A stretch of DNA of 64,000 nucleotides from Cryptomeria japonica (GCF_030272615.1 NC_081412.1:140160747-140224746), one strand, 5' to 3'. Positions 47,187 through 57,715 are shown, counted from the stretch's first letter. Program-made: numbers and translations. The notes: generated from the sequence alone by a model not told the origin.

Positions 47187-48494
47187 TTATTTTGATGTAG
47201 AAGCTTTCAATGATTCTGGATCCACATATGCTGAAGATGGAACAACTTCTCGATTAGCTGGAATTGTTATTTCTGATCTTGGTTGCAGATTGTTGCAATA
47301 TATGAATGGATTTGGGTCAGCATTAACTATTATTTCAACTCCATTGTGAGGAAACTTAATGCATTGGTGATATGTAGATAGGACTTCCCTCATTTCATGA
47401 ATCCAAGGACGTCCTAGCAATATGTTGTATGTGAGATCCAGATCAAGTACTTGACAAAACACATCCTTTGTAACTAGTCCAACTCTGAGAGGCAAGGTGA
47501 CTGTACCTTTAGATGAACGCTCTTCATCATCATATGCCTTGATGGTAATTTTGTTTGTAGAATTCACGGCTTTATCAGAATATCCCAATTTTTTAATAGT
47601 GCCCAATGTACAAATGTTTAGACCTGCTCCTCCATCTATCAGGACTCGTTTGATTCTATGTTTGTGTATGAAGGCTTCAATGTGTAAAGGTGCATTATGT
47701 GGCTGACTTATGGAGGCGTCATCAGCTTTTGTGAATGTAAGGGAGTGTGGAATGGAAAGGTATCCCACCATGGCTTGAAACTGGTCCACGTTTAGATCAG
47801 TAGGAATAGGAGTTTCTCTCAAGATTTTGTCAAGAATGGATTTATGTGCGGGGGATATGCGTAGGAGCTCAAGAATGGAGATGAACGCAGGTGTCTTCCC
47901 TAATTTTTCTACAAGGTCATACTCAGGTTTGGTTGATGAGGAAGCGATGTTCTTGGCTGGAGCACCTTGCAAAGTGATTTTACCTCGACGGGTTGTAACA
48001 TGACATTCAGAGGTAGGTTCGGAAGAAGATCCAACACCTTTTAAGACAATCTTGGGTCTCTGGGTAGAATTCTCAGGGTTTTTGTCCTTGATGATAATGG
48101 TAGAGACGTAATTGTCCATCGAGATGTGATTGATAGTTGAATCATAGTTATAAGATGCTCTTGTATAGTTGGTTTGGTCATCTGTGGCTTTAGCTTTTCC
48201 CTTGTCATGCTTTGGGAATGGTTCCTTAAACATCTCATGTTCTTGATTGGATGAGTGTCCCTCAATCTCAATGTCACCTCTATCAATGAGATCTTGTATG
48301 ATGTTCTTCAGTCGATGACAATTTCCTGTCTTATGACCCTTGCTCTTATGAAATTCACAATATTCATCATCATTCCACCAATTTGGTTTAACCTTTGGTT
48401 CATATGGAGGAAAATCTGGAACTGTGATTACCTTGTTTGCCACTAGCTTTTTGAAAACTGACTCAAGTGGTTCTCCCAATGGAGTGTACTTCCT
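47187..48494 (-). pseudogene. pro: Tat-like gag C-terminus and aspartic protease
   Basis: The frame continues gag after the TGA at 48495-48497. The zinc-like motif CEFHKSKGHKTGNCHRLK (about residues 41-58 counted from 48479) has the Cys-His-His-Cys form typical of Tat elements. The protease core VLIDGGAGLNICTL has its catalytic Asp at about residue 282 (47634-47636), and ILLGRPWIHEM follows near residue 365. The frame ends at a stop at 47187 and then stays open in phase. It would process the polyprotein. Confidence 0.82.
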
Positions 48495-50204
48495 TCATGA
48501 TCTGGAAGTTGTTTGAGTATTCACTTGATTGTTTGTAGAACTTGATCCAGAAAAAATGAATTTGGGTCGCATTGTGTTGGCGTCAACAACACCATCATTA
48601 ACTGTGTTCTTGTTTTTATTCCAAAATCTCAGCTTGTCTTTTCCTTTAAAGTCATCTTTGTTTTCCTTGAATATCTTAATGACTCCTTGTTCAATTAGGA
48701 CCTTTTCTGTCGCTAAGCCTTTTTCAATGACGTCTTTGAAGGTGGATAAGCAAGCTTTTCTCAAGTCATAACCAATGTCTTTGTTAACATTCTGGGTGAA
48801 CATCTCTACCATTTATTTTTGTGGAATTTCACAAGAGCATCTGCTAGCTAGATTTCTCCATCTTTGTAAAAATGATGCAAAAGACTCTCCCTCTTTTTGC
48901 TTGGTGTTGCACAAGGTAGTGACCGATATGTCTGTCTCTATGTTGTAGGAGAAATGTTGAATAAATGCCTCTGCTAAGTCACCCCATGACTTAATTCCAG
49001 GTGGAAGTTGGGAGAACCATTCCATAGCTTGATCACCTAAGCTTTGTGGGAATAATCTCATCAAATATGTCTCTTCTGCTGCTATCTCAATGCAAGCTGT
49101 GAAAAAATGTCTTATGTGTGCCTTAGGATCCCCTTTTCCTCTATACTTATCAAATTTAGGTGTCACAAAGTGTGTAGGAAAAGGAGGCATTGGAATGCTT
49201 TTGTCAAATGGATAGGGACATATGTCTCTCATTGTGTATGTTGGCTTTGGTGTGTTTATGTCCTCCATTTTCTTTTGTAAGTCCCTGATTTGTTGCTCCA
49301 AATTGCTCTTAGGTGGAGATCGACTTCTTGGACCATACCCCATGCTTGAGGCACCAATTGGAGGAGGAGCATGTTGCATATATGGATGATATTGATCATA
49401 CACATGTTCATATGGAGGATGTCTATAGTGATGCTGCATATATGGACCACTTGGTATAGATTCATGTTGAGGAACGAAATATCTATTTTGTCCATGTATA
49501 CCATACTCTACAGGCATGTCATGTTCTAATGTGTTGCCCCCAAATTTGACATGGGGTTTCCTTGTGTCCAAATTTTGAGCATGCCTTTGAATATCCAATT
49601 GCTTTGGTGGTTGATCCTTAGCATTGGTATGTGATTGAGCATATCTTTCTGCATAAGACTTCCATAATGGTCTGCGAAGGTGAGTATCATATGCTTGACC
49701 ATGTGTATGTGGGACCTCTGGTTTTTGAAACAAAGATGATGGTGATTCAGGCATAAGATGTGGTCTTCTATTGCCTCCACTATTAGGCCTCCTTTGATCC
49801 ATGTTGGAGTGAGGTTGTTGCAAAGGTCGATTTTCCATTATTTGAGACATGTCAAAATCATGAGGTATCTTGGCTCCACTTTGTGCCATCATTTGTAAGA
49901 AGTATTGTCTATCCCTCCTCATTATTTCCTTAATCAATCGATTAAAGCGGGGGTCCATAATGGATTCTTCCACATCTGTCGAATGTACAGAGAAGTTGTC
50001 CATATTGTCATTGTGTGTATCATTGTTGTTTGTAGTGTCCATGTTCTCAACATTTGGAATGTTTCTATAGGCATCCATGTCAGGTAATGTAGTATGATCA
50101 GAATTGAAAAAGATATCATTGTCATACTCATAGGAGCTCATGTTTGGGGACTCTTGAGCCTCTTTAGTTTCTCTCCTAGATTTTTGGGAATGGGTTTCAA
50201 CCAT
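48495..50204 (-). pseudogene. gag: Tat-like gag with in-frame stop codons
   Basis: The ATG at 50202-50204 opens a frame of 463 codons to a TAA at 48813-48815. It then continues in phase for 105 codons to a TGA at 48495-48497, and again in phase into the protease region. About 350 N-terminal residues are Asn/His/Asp/Pro-rich with many Met and Tyr. The gag fold follows (KFDKYRGKGDPKAHIRHF, EWFSQLPPGIKSWGDL, FIQHF, ETFASFLQRW-like ESFASFLQRWR). The two stops without any shift suggest nonsense substitutions in an otherwise whole gag. Confidence 0.83.
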
Positions 50205-51779
50205 GAACTAGGTATTGACCAAGATGTGTGAGACTAGATGAAAATGGAAAGAGTATGGAAGACCAAGAGTTGGATAGAATGCAAATGAATCTGAGGTCTA
50301 CTTGCAATGTCCAAAGTGTAAGACCAAGTATGTATGTAGTAGAGTAGGTGTGGCTTCCAAAGAGAGGATAGTTTCTCTTGATGAGGTAAGTTGACCTTGA
50401 CTCTAAGTAAGACCAAATGAGACCCAAAGGTGATAGACCTTGATGAGGGACCACTTAGCAAAGTGTTGTTGTATGTAGTGTGTTAACAAAGTATGATGAG
50501 GACAAGCAAGTGACCTTTTGACTCAAGTTTAGACAAATATGAATTTAATGCAAGATGTAAAGCAATGATGGACTTTGTGAGACCCAAAGACAAGTTGAAT
50601 GCTAGATGAAAACCTGGAGAAACAACCTAGGAAGCTCAAGAATTCCAAAACTGATTGCTCTTGTTTGCTAGACTGTAAAATTTTTCCAATTTGTGAAGTT
50701 GTTGGTTGTGACCAAATTTGAATGTTTGACTGTTTTTCGTGACAAGAAGATACAATGTTGATGATGACTCAATGTTTCCAAGTGTTTAGACTCAAAATGA
50801 CTCCAAGAAAAGTGTGTTGTTTGATGTAAAAATGTTTTGCATACACTTGAAGACACAAAAGACACAATGTTTTGTTGTTTGGTCTTGAATGTTTTGAATG
50901 TTTAAAATGTTTAAAATAAGTCAAGCACAATTCTTATGGCTGGCCAAGACAATAGTTGTTGATTCCACATGAGGTTTTACCCTCGAGGCTACGCTATTCA
51001 GAGTGGATACTTAGATGCTTGACCTCATTGGCTCCACCCTCGGCACTCACTTCTCAGGTCAGTCAAGCATCAGTCCCCATGAAAACTCCCCGTGGCAAAC
51101 TTTGTATCTCTACTAAGAACTGTATGTGTGTGGGCCGCTACCAGAGGTTCGACCTCCTGCCCCAACAACTAGAAGGATTTGGGCTTCTAAAACAAAAAGG
51201 TGCTAGTAAGGGCATCCGCTCATGTGGCCATACATGCGGCACTTTCAGCTCTGTAAATACAGAAGGCTCCCAGCCGGTAGGGGTTACACCCTACTACTGA
51301 TCAAATAAATTTGATCAAACGGGTTTATGGGGAGACATAGTGTCCGTATGAACTAATCAGCACATGTTATCCATAGTTTTCACCATGAATACAGTTGTTT
51401 ATAGTGGTTCGGAAGAGGTGGGTTTTCCTCGCTACCACTTGGGTCGTTCTCTTCTCACTAGTAGTCCTAATGACAACACAAGAAGACAGGCCCTCTAAAG
51501 ATTAAACAAAAAGAGCCTATTGCTCAAGACACAAAAGACAATGATTTAATTTTAGTGCACCAATTGAAGTGTTTGCTAGTCTATGAAAACAAGGCACACA
51601 ATAAAAATTCAAAAACCCCTGCCAAGGACCTGCAACAAAGATTTATTAGTAGTTTGGATTGTTTCAAATGATCACCCCTTCCTGCAAGCACACAAGTTAG
51701 ATAAATTTTAGATCCAAAAGACTTTGTGAAATAGGGGCCTTCAACAATGCGTTTTGTTGACCAATTCAAAGATCTGATT
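50205..51779 (-). other. Tat-like element leader, gene-free part
   Basis: This is the untranslated leader between the 305-bp repeats and gag. The part 50940-51480 is relatively GC-rich and contains several local inverted segments, but no credible ORF on the minus strand. An open + strand stretch at 50956-51300 (114 aa) has no family resemblance. Confidence 0.5.
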
Positions 51780-52660
51780 CATCATTAAAAAAAGACCACC
51801 TGTAAAATTTCAAGAGATTTCCAGAAATGTAAGAAAATCCAAAAAATTTGCTAATTTGCTCCAAAAATTAATTTTTTATGAAAAATCATAAAAAATTCAT
51901 ATAAAATGCAAAATCGATCCAAAAAATCTAAAATTTTTATTGGAGAGTCCTAATGGTCTTCCAAACCTGCATAAAAAAAAATTTCTGCAATAAATCCAAG
52001 CACTTTGTGAGATATGAGTAAAATAATGCAAAACCCTAATTTTCAAAAATCTAATTTTTGAGGAATTATTTTGCATCAAATTTAAAATCACAAAGAACAG
52101 ATCTTGTGTATAGTTTTGAGAGATTTCCAACAATGTAAGAAAATCCAAAAAATTCGCTAATTTGCTCTCAAAATTAATTTTTTATGAAAACTCATAAAAA
52201 AATCATATAAATTGAAAACGCAATCCAAAAAATCTAAAATTTTTGTTGGATCCTTCTGATACTTTTTTTGACCTGCACAAAAAATTTTATGTCAAAATTC
52301 AAAGCCATTTGTGAGATATGATCATAATAAGGAAAAACCCTAATTTTTAAAGATCCAATTTTTAGGGAAATATTTTGCATCAAAATTAAAATCAAAAAGA
52401 ACATATCCTGTGTATAATTATGAAAGATTTTGAAAAATGTAAGAAAATCCAAAAAATTCTCTCATTTTCTCTCAAAATTAATTTTTTATGAAAAATCATA
52501 AAAAATTCATAGAAAATGAAAATATGCTCCAAAAATTTTGAATTTTGGATTGAGAGCTCCTGATACTTTCTTCAACTTGCAAAAAAAATTTTATGCAGAA
52601 TTTCCCATCCGTTTGTGAGATATGATCGAATCTCTCCAAGATCTTGATTTTGTGTCCAAA
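51780..52660 (-). repeat. Three tandem copies of a 305-bp repeat in the leader
   Basis: The landmark GTAAGAAAATCCAAAAAATT occurs at 51829, 52135 and 52439, that is, periods of 306 and 304 bp. Each unit also repeats the TTAATTTTTTATGAAAA, CTAAAATTTTT or similar, TTTGTGAGATATGA and AAACCCTAATTTT segments. The copies are visibly diverged. The array lies just inside the 5' LTR. Confidence 0.85.
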
Positions 52661-52757
52661 ACCCTAGCTGCACAAGGTTATTCTCCAAATTGTTTTACAA
52701 AATAGCAATATAGGGTTAGAAAAATCTGCAAAAAACATAGATCTAAAAAAAATCCAT

Positions 52758-52775
52758 GTCCCACGGGGCGTGCCA
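52758..52775 (-). other. Primer binding site of the Tat-like element
   Basis: On the minus strand, TGGCACGCCCCGTGGGAC begins three bases after the LTR end. The matching tRNA was not identified. Confidence 0.7.
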
Positions 52776-52778
52776 AAA

Positions 52779-53571
52779 TGTATATGGTGAAAATGGATAA
52801 CAATAATAACGATATAGAAAGGCTAAATGAATTCAACCACAAAACCCTAGCCTAACAACAACAAAGATCCACCATAACATATGAAGATTACCTAAGACAA
52901 TGCAAATCAAATGAAATCACAAAGATTATACCATCACAAGTCCAATAGGGTTTGGATCTCCATTCTTTCTATCTCCATTGATCTTGCTTGATATATTTGC
53001 TCTCAGATTTTATATGCACAAGAGCTCAACAAATAACAGAATGTGGTTGCAAGTAGGATCGCATATGCCAAGTAGTCAATTGATCAAGTAGTTAGGTCAT
53101 TAGGATGATTGATTAACCAGGGTTGATAATGAAGGAAGTATCCTCTTATATAGAAGACACTATATGAAATGGAGGGATAAGATTGAGAGGTGTAAAAGAA
53201 AGTCGGCTATGATTAGAGGGTAGGTAAAAGAAATAATAAAATAATGAAAGGGGTAGGTAGTGTATGAATTAAGAGATGAATGACATGTGTCATGGGTAGA
53301 AAAGGTTAATGAATTAAATTAAATAAATAAAGATTTATTTAATTAATAGAAGAAGTGGGATCAATTAAATAAATAAGATATTTATTTAATTTAGGAAAAG
53401 GATAATTTAAATAAATAAATGTATTTATTTAAATGAGAAATAAGGCTAGAAGAGGATAAATGAATTAATTAAATAAATAAAGATTTATTTAATTAATAGA
53501 AGAATTAAGCTTAGATAATTAAATAAATAAAATATTTATTTAATTAGACTAGACAATTTTGGGTGTCTACA
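52779..53571 (-). repeat. 5' LTR of the Tat-like element
   Basis: It is 793 bp, homologous to 42050-42817 with about 17-18 substitutions counted by eye. The TATA box CTATATAAG on the minus strand is conserved at 53145-53153. Confidence 0.88.
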
Positions 53572-53576
53572 CATAT

Positions 53577-54679
53577 CATTTCCATTGCTCTTCTCTTCTC
53601 TGTGGTATGATGGCTCTCAAATATTGCGCTGGTAACCTGCAAGTGACACAAAGATTCGAAGTTCATGATTCAGAGTAATTGTCCAGGGTTGAGGAGGAGA
53701 TTGATAGAAAATGGAGATTGAATGCTCAATTTATAAATTTTTGGAGAAGATTGATTGAAAGGTGGAACAAATTGATTAAGAGGTGGAACTCAGGTGAGCT
53801 CACATGAAAATTGATAATTGAATTGCTGATTGTATGAGTGAAACTGAATAGATTGAATAGATTAATTGAGTCAACTGATTGAGAAAAAGTTGACTGAAGG
53901 AAGAAAAAGAATGATTGGAGGAAATAAAGAGGATGACAAAGAAAGCTTAATTTAGAAAAAGCTAGCTGAAAGATGGAAATAGAAGTTGAAGAAATAAATG
54001 ATTTAATTAATTAATTTAGCACGTGTTTGCACTTTGACTTAGATTTTCAATTTAATCTTTGCATGATATTTATTCAAATAATTGAATTTATTTTAATTCA
54101 ATTTAGCATTTGAATATATTTAGAACTTGACTTTGATTTTCAATTTGGTTTTTGAAATCATGCACATGTAATTGTATTTGGAAGAAATTAGAAAAATATG
54201 AAATTAAATGAAATTAGAATTTGAGGATTTGGAATTGAAGAATTAATTAGTTAATTAAATAATTTAAAGAAACTATTTAATTATTTAGAAATGGAATTTA
54301 ATTAAATAATAAAGATTATTTAATTTAAAGGATAAAATCACAATTAATTAAATAATAAATATTCAATTAATATTTAGAAGAGGGTTTAATGATTATATGA
54401 TTAGAGATAGAAATTGAGAATTAATTCATTTAAATAATAAAGATTATTTAAATTGGGGAATTACCATAATTAATTAAATAATAAATATTTAATTAATATT
54501 TAAAAAATGATTAAAATGATTAAATGATGATAGAAATAGAAAATAGAATAATTAGTAAGATTATGAGGAAATATGAAATTAGAAGAATAAGATTAATTAA
54601 CTTAATTAAATAATTAAATAATTATTTAACTAATTAGACGAATAATTAGTACATGATCAATGAGACATTTTTAGGTGTC

Positions 54680-54680
<1 letters not shown>
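53577..54680 (-). repeat. LTR remnant of the TGTAGACACC family, reverse orientation
   Basis: Read on the minus strand, it starts near the TAGACACCTAAAAATGTCTCATT stretch at 54680 and follows the order of the outer LTR (4471-5560). That order is TTAATTAA-rich, then CAAATTC-rich, then GTTGACT/ATCAAT-rich, then GCAATATTTGAGAGCC near 53620. The terminal TG is lost into a TA microsatellite. It is the host of the Tat-like element and probably of the LINE at 39180. Confidence 0.6.

Positions 54681-54682
<2 letters not shown>

Positions 54683-54710
<28 letters not shown>
54683..54710. repeat. (TA)n microsatellite at an LTR edge
   Basis: A TA run directly abuts the end of the LTR remnant and obscures the insertion junction. 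Confidence 0.9.
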
Positions 54711-54717
<7 letters not shown>

Positions 54718-54746
54718 ATCTGCATAACATTAAATTCACTGAAGAA

Positions 54747-54818
54747 ATCATTTTACAGCGCTAGAAAAAAAGAACTGACGGAATCATTTTACAGCGCTAG
54801 GAAAAAAGAACTGGTGGT
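54747..54818. repeat. 36-bp tandem duplication
   Basis: ATCATTTTACAGCGCTAG plus an AAAAAAGAACTG stretch occurs at 54747 and again at 54783, with one base change and a diverged tail. Confidence 0.85.
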
Positions 54819-54820
54819 CT

Positions 54821-54945
54821 ACTGCCTTATGGTAGCACTGCTACCATATGGTAGTAGTGACTGCCATATGGTAGTGCTGCTACCCTATGGTAGAAGCAGC
54901 TACCATTCCACGTGGTGGGGGGAGGTGGGTCCCCTGCCACGTGGT
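54821..54945. repeat. Palindromic 20-bp minisatellite and CCACGTGG inverted pair
   Basis: Four units with an ATGGTAG core at 54829, 54848, 54868 and 54887 (period 19-20 bp). The second contains the perfect 14-bp palindrome CTACCATATGGTAG at 54841-54854. A fifth partial copy leads into CCACGTGG (54908-54915). This is repeated about 30 bp later at 54937-54944, with GGGGGGAGG and TCCCC between. Confidence 0.8.
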
Positions 54946-56676
54946 TTTTATTTTATTTATTTATTTATTTTTAAATTTCTTTCCAGAACAAAATAACTCT
55001 GCTAAAACAGAGTATAATCTGATTTTTTTTTTGAATGAAAAAAATTTCTTGATAGAAACCTTTGTATTCTAACAGACTCATAAAAGACCCAAATTAATTG
55101 ATTTTGGGCAAAAACCAAGTGAAATTTAAACAAAACAGAGGGGATCAAATTCAAATTTTCATTATTCCCACACACAAGGAATATCATGAACACACAAACA
55201 GGGAGGTCAAATTGCAAAAAATTGGCCACCATATCCCTTGGTTTTAACAATCTGAAAACCTCCATTCTCACAGAAAAATAAATCTTTTACTCCCAGTCTT
55301 GAAATGAAAAGATTTAAAACAAATTGCTCATCTAGAAAACACACACAGAGAAATTAAATTTTTGGTTCTAAAATTCAATTTCTTCACAATTAACAAATTT
55401 GATTTGGGAAAATATTATTTCAAATATAAATCACTCAATTCCCACAACTTATATTCAATTTAAAGCTTTTTTTAACAAAAGGAAAGATAAAGTCTATCCA
55501 ACCTGTAAATGCACTCCTAGAAGAAAAATTTGAGATGAGCCTCAACTTGCACACCAAAATTTTCAATCCATATTCCAATCTCCAATTTTTTGTTTCCAAA
55601 CTTAGCTTCCAAAAAATTCCTTTCCCATCTTCCTGTGAACTCTCAAGTAAATATATGAAAAAAATTAACCTAAAAAACTTTTAGGTTAAAGTTTTCATTC
55701 AACCAATAGCAATTTTCCATAAAAGGGAAAAATCTAATCTCCTCTTAAAAAGTCAATGGGGATATTTTCTTTTTCTTTTTCTTTTCCTTTTCCTTTTCCT
55801 TATTTTGAAATTAACTCAACATATAATCTAAAAATTCCAATAGCATACTATTTAACTTTATTTCATTTTTTTTATTAAATACAATTACTTTTTAAATATA
55901 ACATGCACTTTATCAATTTAAATTCAATAACTCAATTTATTTAACTAAATCAATAATCGCAAAGGCATATTAATTTAATTCAAATACACCAACATGAAAT
56001 AATACTATTCACTCAAACTAACTTTCCTAACTAACTAGAAGCACACAAAACGAGAAATAACCACACCACGACTCACAAAACGAAAATGTCAAAGAACCAA
56101 GACTCGCATACCGGTCAAACGGGAATTGATGACCGACTGACGACAGTCACATGAGTGTAACTGCAGATCACATTTAGGGTCTACCTACTATCTCCTCCAC
56201 TCCATCGGACAAATAAGGTACACTCAGACCTGTGAAACCAGGTGGAGTCGATACCCCGTACCTACCCGGTACTTGTACCTGCAATGCCCTTCATCAACAA
56301 ACCACACGTGCATATAGACATATATAAAAGATATGACACACACACCGATGAAGGAGAATCATGATGTTCCCTATCTCAACGAAGTGAGTGAAGGGAAATC
56401 ATCCCCTCGCACCCCATACACTCATAAACACGTAACATGTATATAACACATTGCACGTATAAAGTAAATGTGTCAGTCCATGTCAGTAATCCAATAAAAA
56501 TCACATTTAACATCCATAAGGAAATACTGCATGAAAAACATACACTGCAAATCGAATTAAAGCATATCACCATACTGCATAATGTCTAAGTAAAATATCA
56601 CAATAATGTATCCACTGAAAAAGTAAACTGAAGTCAAACATGAGTCTAAAAGTCTAATCGAGTAAGGGGTACTACA
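54946..56676. other. Right part of the solo-LTR-like unit, gene-free
   Basis: AT-rich sequence with a TTTTCC/CTTTTT pyrimidine run at 55767-55802. No ORF of interest. The right 600 bp parallel 3140-3816. Confidence 0.55.
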
Positions 56677-56928
56677 TCACACTCTTCAAAGAAATTGCCA
56701 ATCTTATGCAGGAATTTCAGTGCAATACCTGAGAGCCACCCACGCAATTTCGGAGAAGAACAGTGGAAGTCACAATGCAGGATGAGGGAGTTTCCTTTAT
56801 TTGAATTTATTCTTATCTATGCATTTATTTCATTGATTTGTGTTTGATTTTAGCTAGATTAGTTAAGGATTTGTGATCGTCCTTTTAGCCTAATCAACAT
56901 AATTTACATGATTTTCAGCTTGAGAACA
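56677..56928 (+). repeat. Outer-element 3' LTR, piece 3
   Basis: It resumes at TCACACTCTTCAAAG, matches 5384-5630 closely, and ends TTGAGAACA at 56928. Confidence 0.82.
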
Positions 56929-57533
56929 AGAACTACACCAAAAAAATCTAATAGAAATAAATTTTAAAACTAAATGTAAAGTAAAAATCATCACCTCATG
57001 ACAAAAACCATAATATTTGGCCTATTTAAAAAAATTCTTGAAAAAGGCCTCCATTTGAATAAATGAGAGGTATTTGAATTTGCCTCCTAAAATAAAAAAG
57101 CTCATTCAATAGACATTTATTTACCTAGTATCTATTGGGTGGCCCATAGGTAGAACCACCAACATACAAGGTGGTTAGGTGGAGGTGGGGTGGCTGTTTT
57201 CTATCTTATTAGAAAATAATAATAAAATATTTATTATTATTTTAAAGAATATGATTTTTTGTGGTGGGGAGTCAACCTCCATCCCCACACACAACTCCCA
57301 AAGGGGCTAAATGGGTAGTATCCATACCCCCCCAGCCTCACCCGTACCCCCCATACCCCCCTTAAAAGAGGTGGTCAAGGTGTGTAGGTCCCCACCTCTA
57401 CCTTTTGGCATGACAAGGGGTATGAGGTACCCCACACCCCAAAAAATTCAAGTTGAAAATCAAATTTTCAACACTAGATTGTTCTATACACCATTTTGTA
57501 TTATTCTTATTTTTTTTTATAAAATATAAAAAA
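56929..57533. other. Gene-free stretch with C-rich segment
   Basis: No gene is seen. Four C runs of 7, 3, 6 and 6 bases at 57327-57361 are separated by loops of 7, 3 and 3. They form a G-quadruplex-type pattern on the minus strand. Confidence 0.5.
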
Positions 57534-57544
57534 ATAACAAATTA

Positions 57545-57662
57545 GTACAACTTGAGTTGGCCTAGTGGTGGAGAACTTGTGCTCTTGAAAGAGAGGTCAC
57601 AAGTTCAAATCCCACAAGGGGGTAGGGTATGTACGCCTTATCGGCTTCGACCCATTACCGAT

Positions 57663-57715
<53 letters not shown>
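57545..57715 (+). mobile_element. tRNA-derived SINE with (TA)n tail
   Basis: An 11-bp target duplication ATAACAAATTA (57534-57544 and 57716-57726) flanks a 170-bp unit. The head resembles RNA polymerase III boxes: GAGTTGGCCTAGTGGTGGAG (A box) and GGTCACAAGTTCAAATCCC (B box), with normal tRNA-like spacing. The body ends in a TA repeat (57666-57718). The head is similar in style to the plant Au-SINE family as I remember it. It would be transcribed by Pol III and mobilised by LINE enzymes. Confidence 0.78.

Larger units (their letters stand above)
42050..53571 (-). mobile_element. Tat-like Ty3/gypsy element, internally deleted, with antisense plant mobile domain gene
   Basis: LTRs are 42050-42817 and 52779-53571. 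The 5-bp flanks CATAG (42045-42049) and CATAT (53572-53576) agree at four of five positions. On the minus strand the order is 5' LTR, PBS, long leader with 305-bp repeats, gag, protease, integrase tail, 3' spacer with an opposite-strand plant mobile domain gene, PPT, 3' LTR. The protease site DGGAG, the CHHC zinc-like motif and the long gag spacer point to the Tat group. RT, RNase H and integrase core are absent. By eye the two LTRs differ at roughly 17-18 positions plus one indel of about 25 bp. Confidence 0.83.
37220..56676. mobile_element. Solo-LTR-like unit split by later insertions
   Basis: The ends are TGTAATGCCC and GGGGTACTACA, flanked by the 5-bp duplication TCACA (37215-37219 and 56677-56681). 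The 5' LTR shows the uninterrupted target once at about 5384. After removing nested insertions (about 39152-54710), roughly 3.9 kb remain (37220-39150 plus 54711-56676). No PBS, PPT or coding sequence is seen, so a solo LTR of a long-LTR family is the simplest reading. A related, older copy forms 1-3816. The orientation of the parent element is not established. Confidence 0.65.
4471..56928 (+). mobile_element. Outer non-coding LTR retrotransposon (LARD-like) hosting nested insertions
   Basis: A 5' LTR (4471-5630) is followed by a primer-binding-type site. A purine tract then precedes a homologous LTR at 29931, which continues in pieces to 56928. Both LTR copies begin TGTAGACACC and end GAGAACA. 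The own interior is 5631-12037 plus 29430-29930 (about 6.9 kb). It has no recognisable gag or pol, so the element looks like a large non-autonomous derivative. The 5-bp flanks do not match cleanly (GGAAT left, AGAAC right). Pairing of the two LTRs therefore rests on LTR homology and on the PBS and PPT positions, not on a target-site duplication. Confidence 0.65.

Noticed and set aside
50956-51300. 114-codon + strand ORF in the Tat-like leader
   Set aside because: Antisense to the element, no recognisable domain, no upstream start context; treated as chance in a GC-richer leader.
4466-56933. GGAAT / AGAAC as target duplication of the outer element
   Set aside because: Two of five bases differ, so it cannot be counted as evidence for the LTR pairing.
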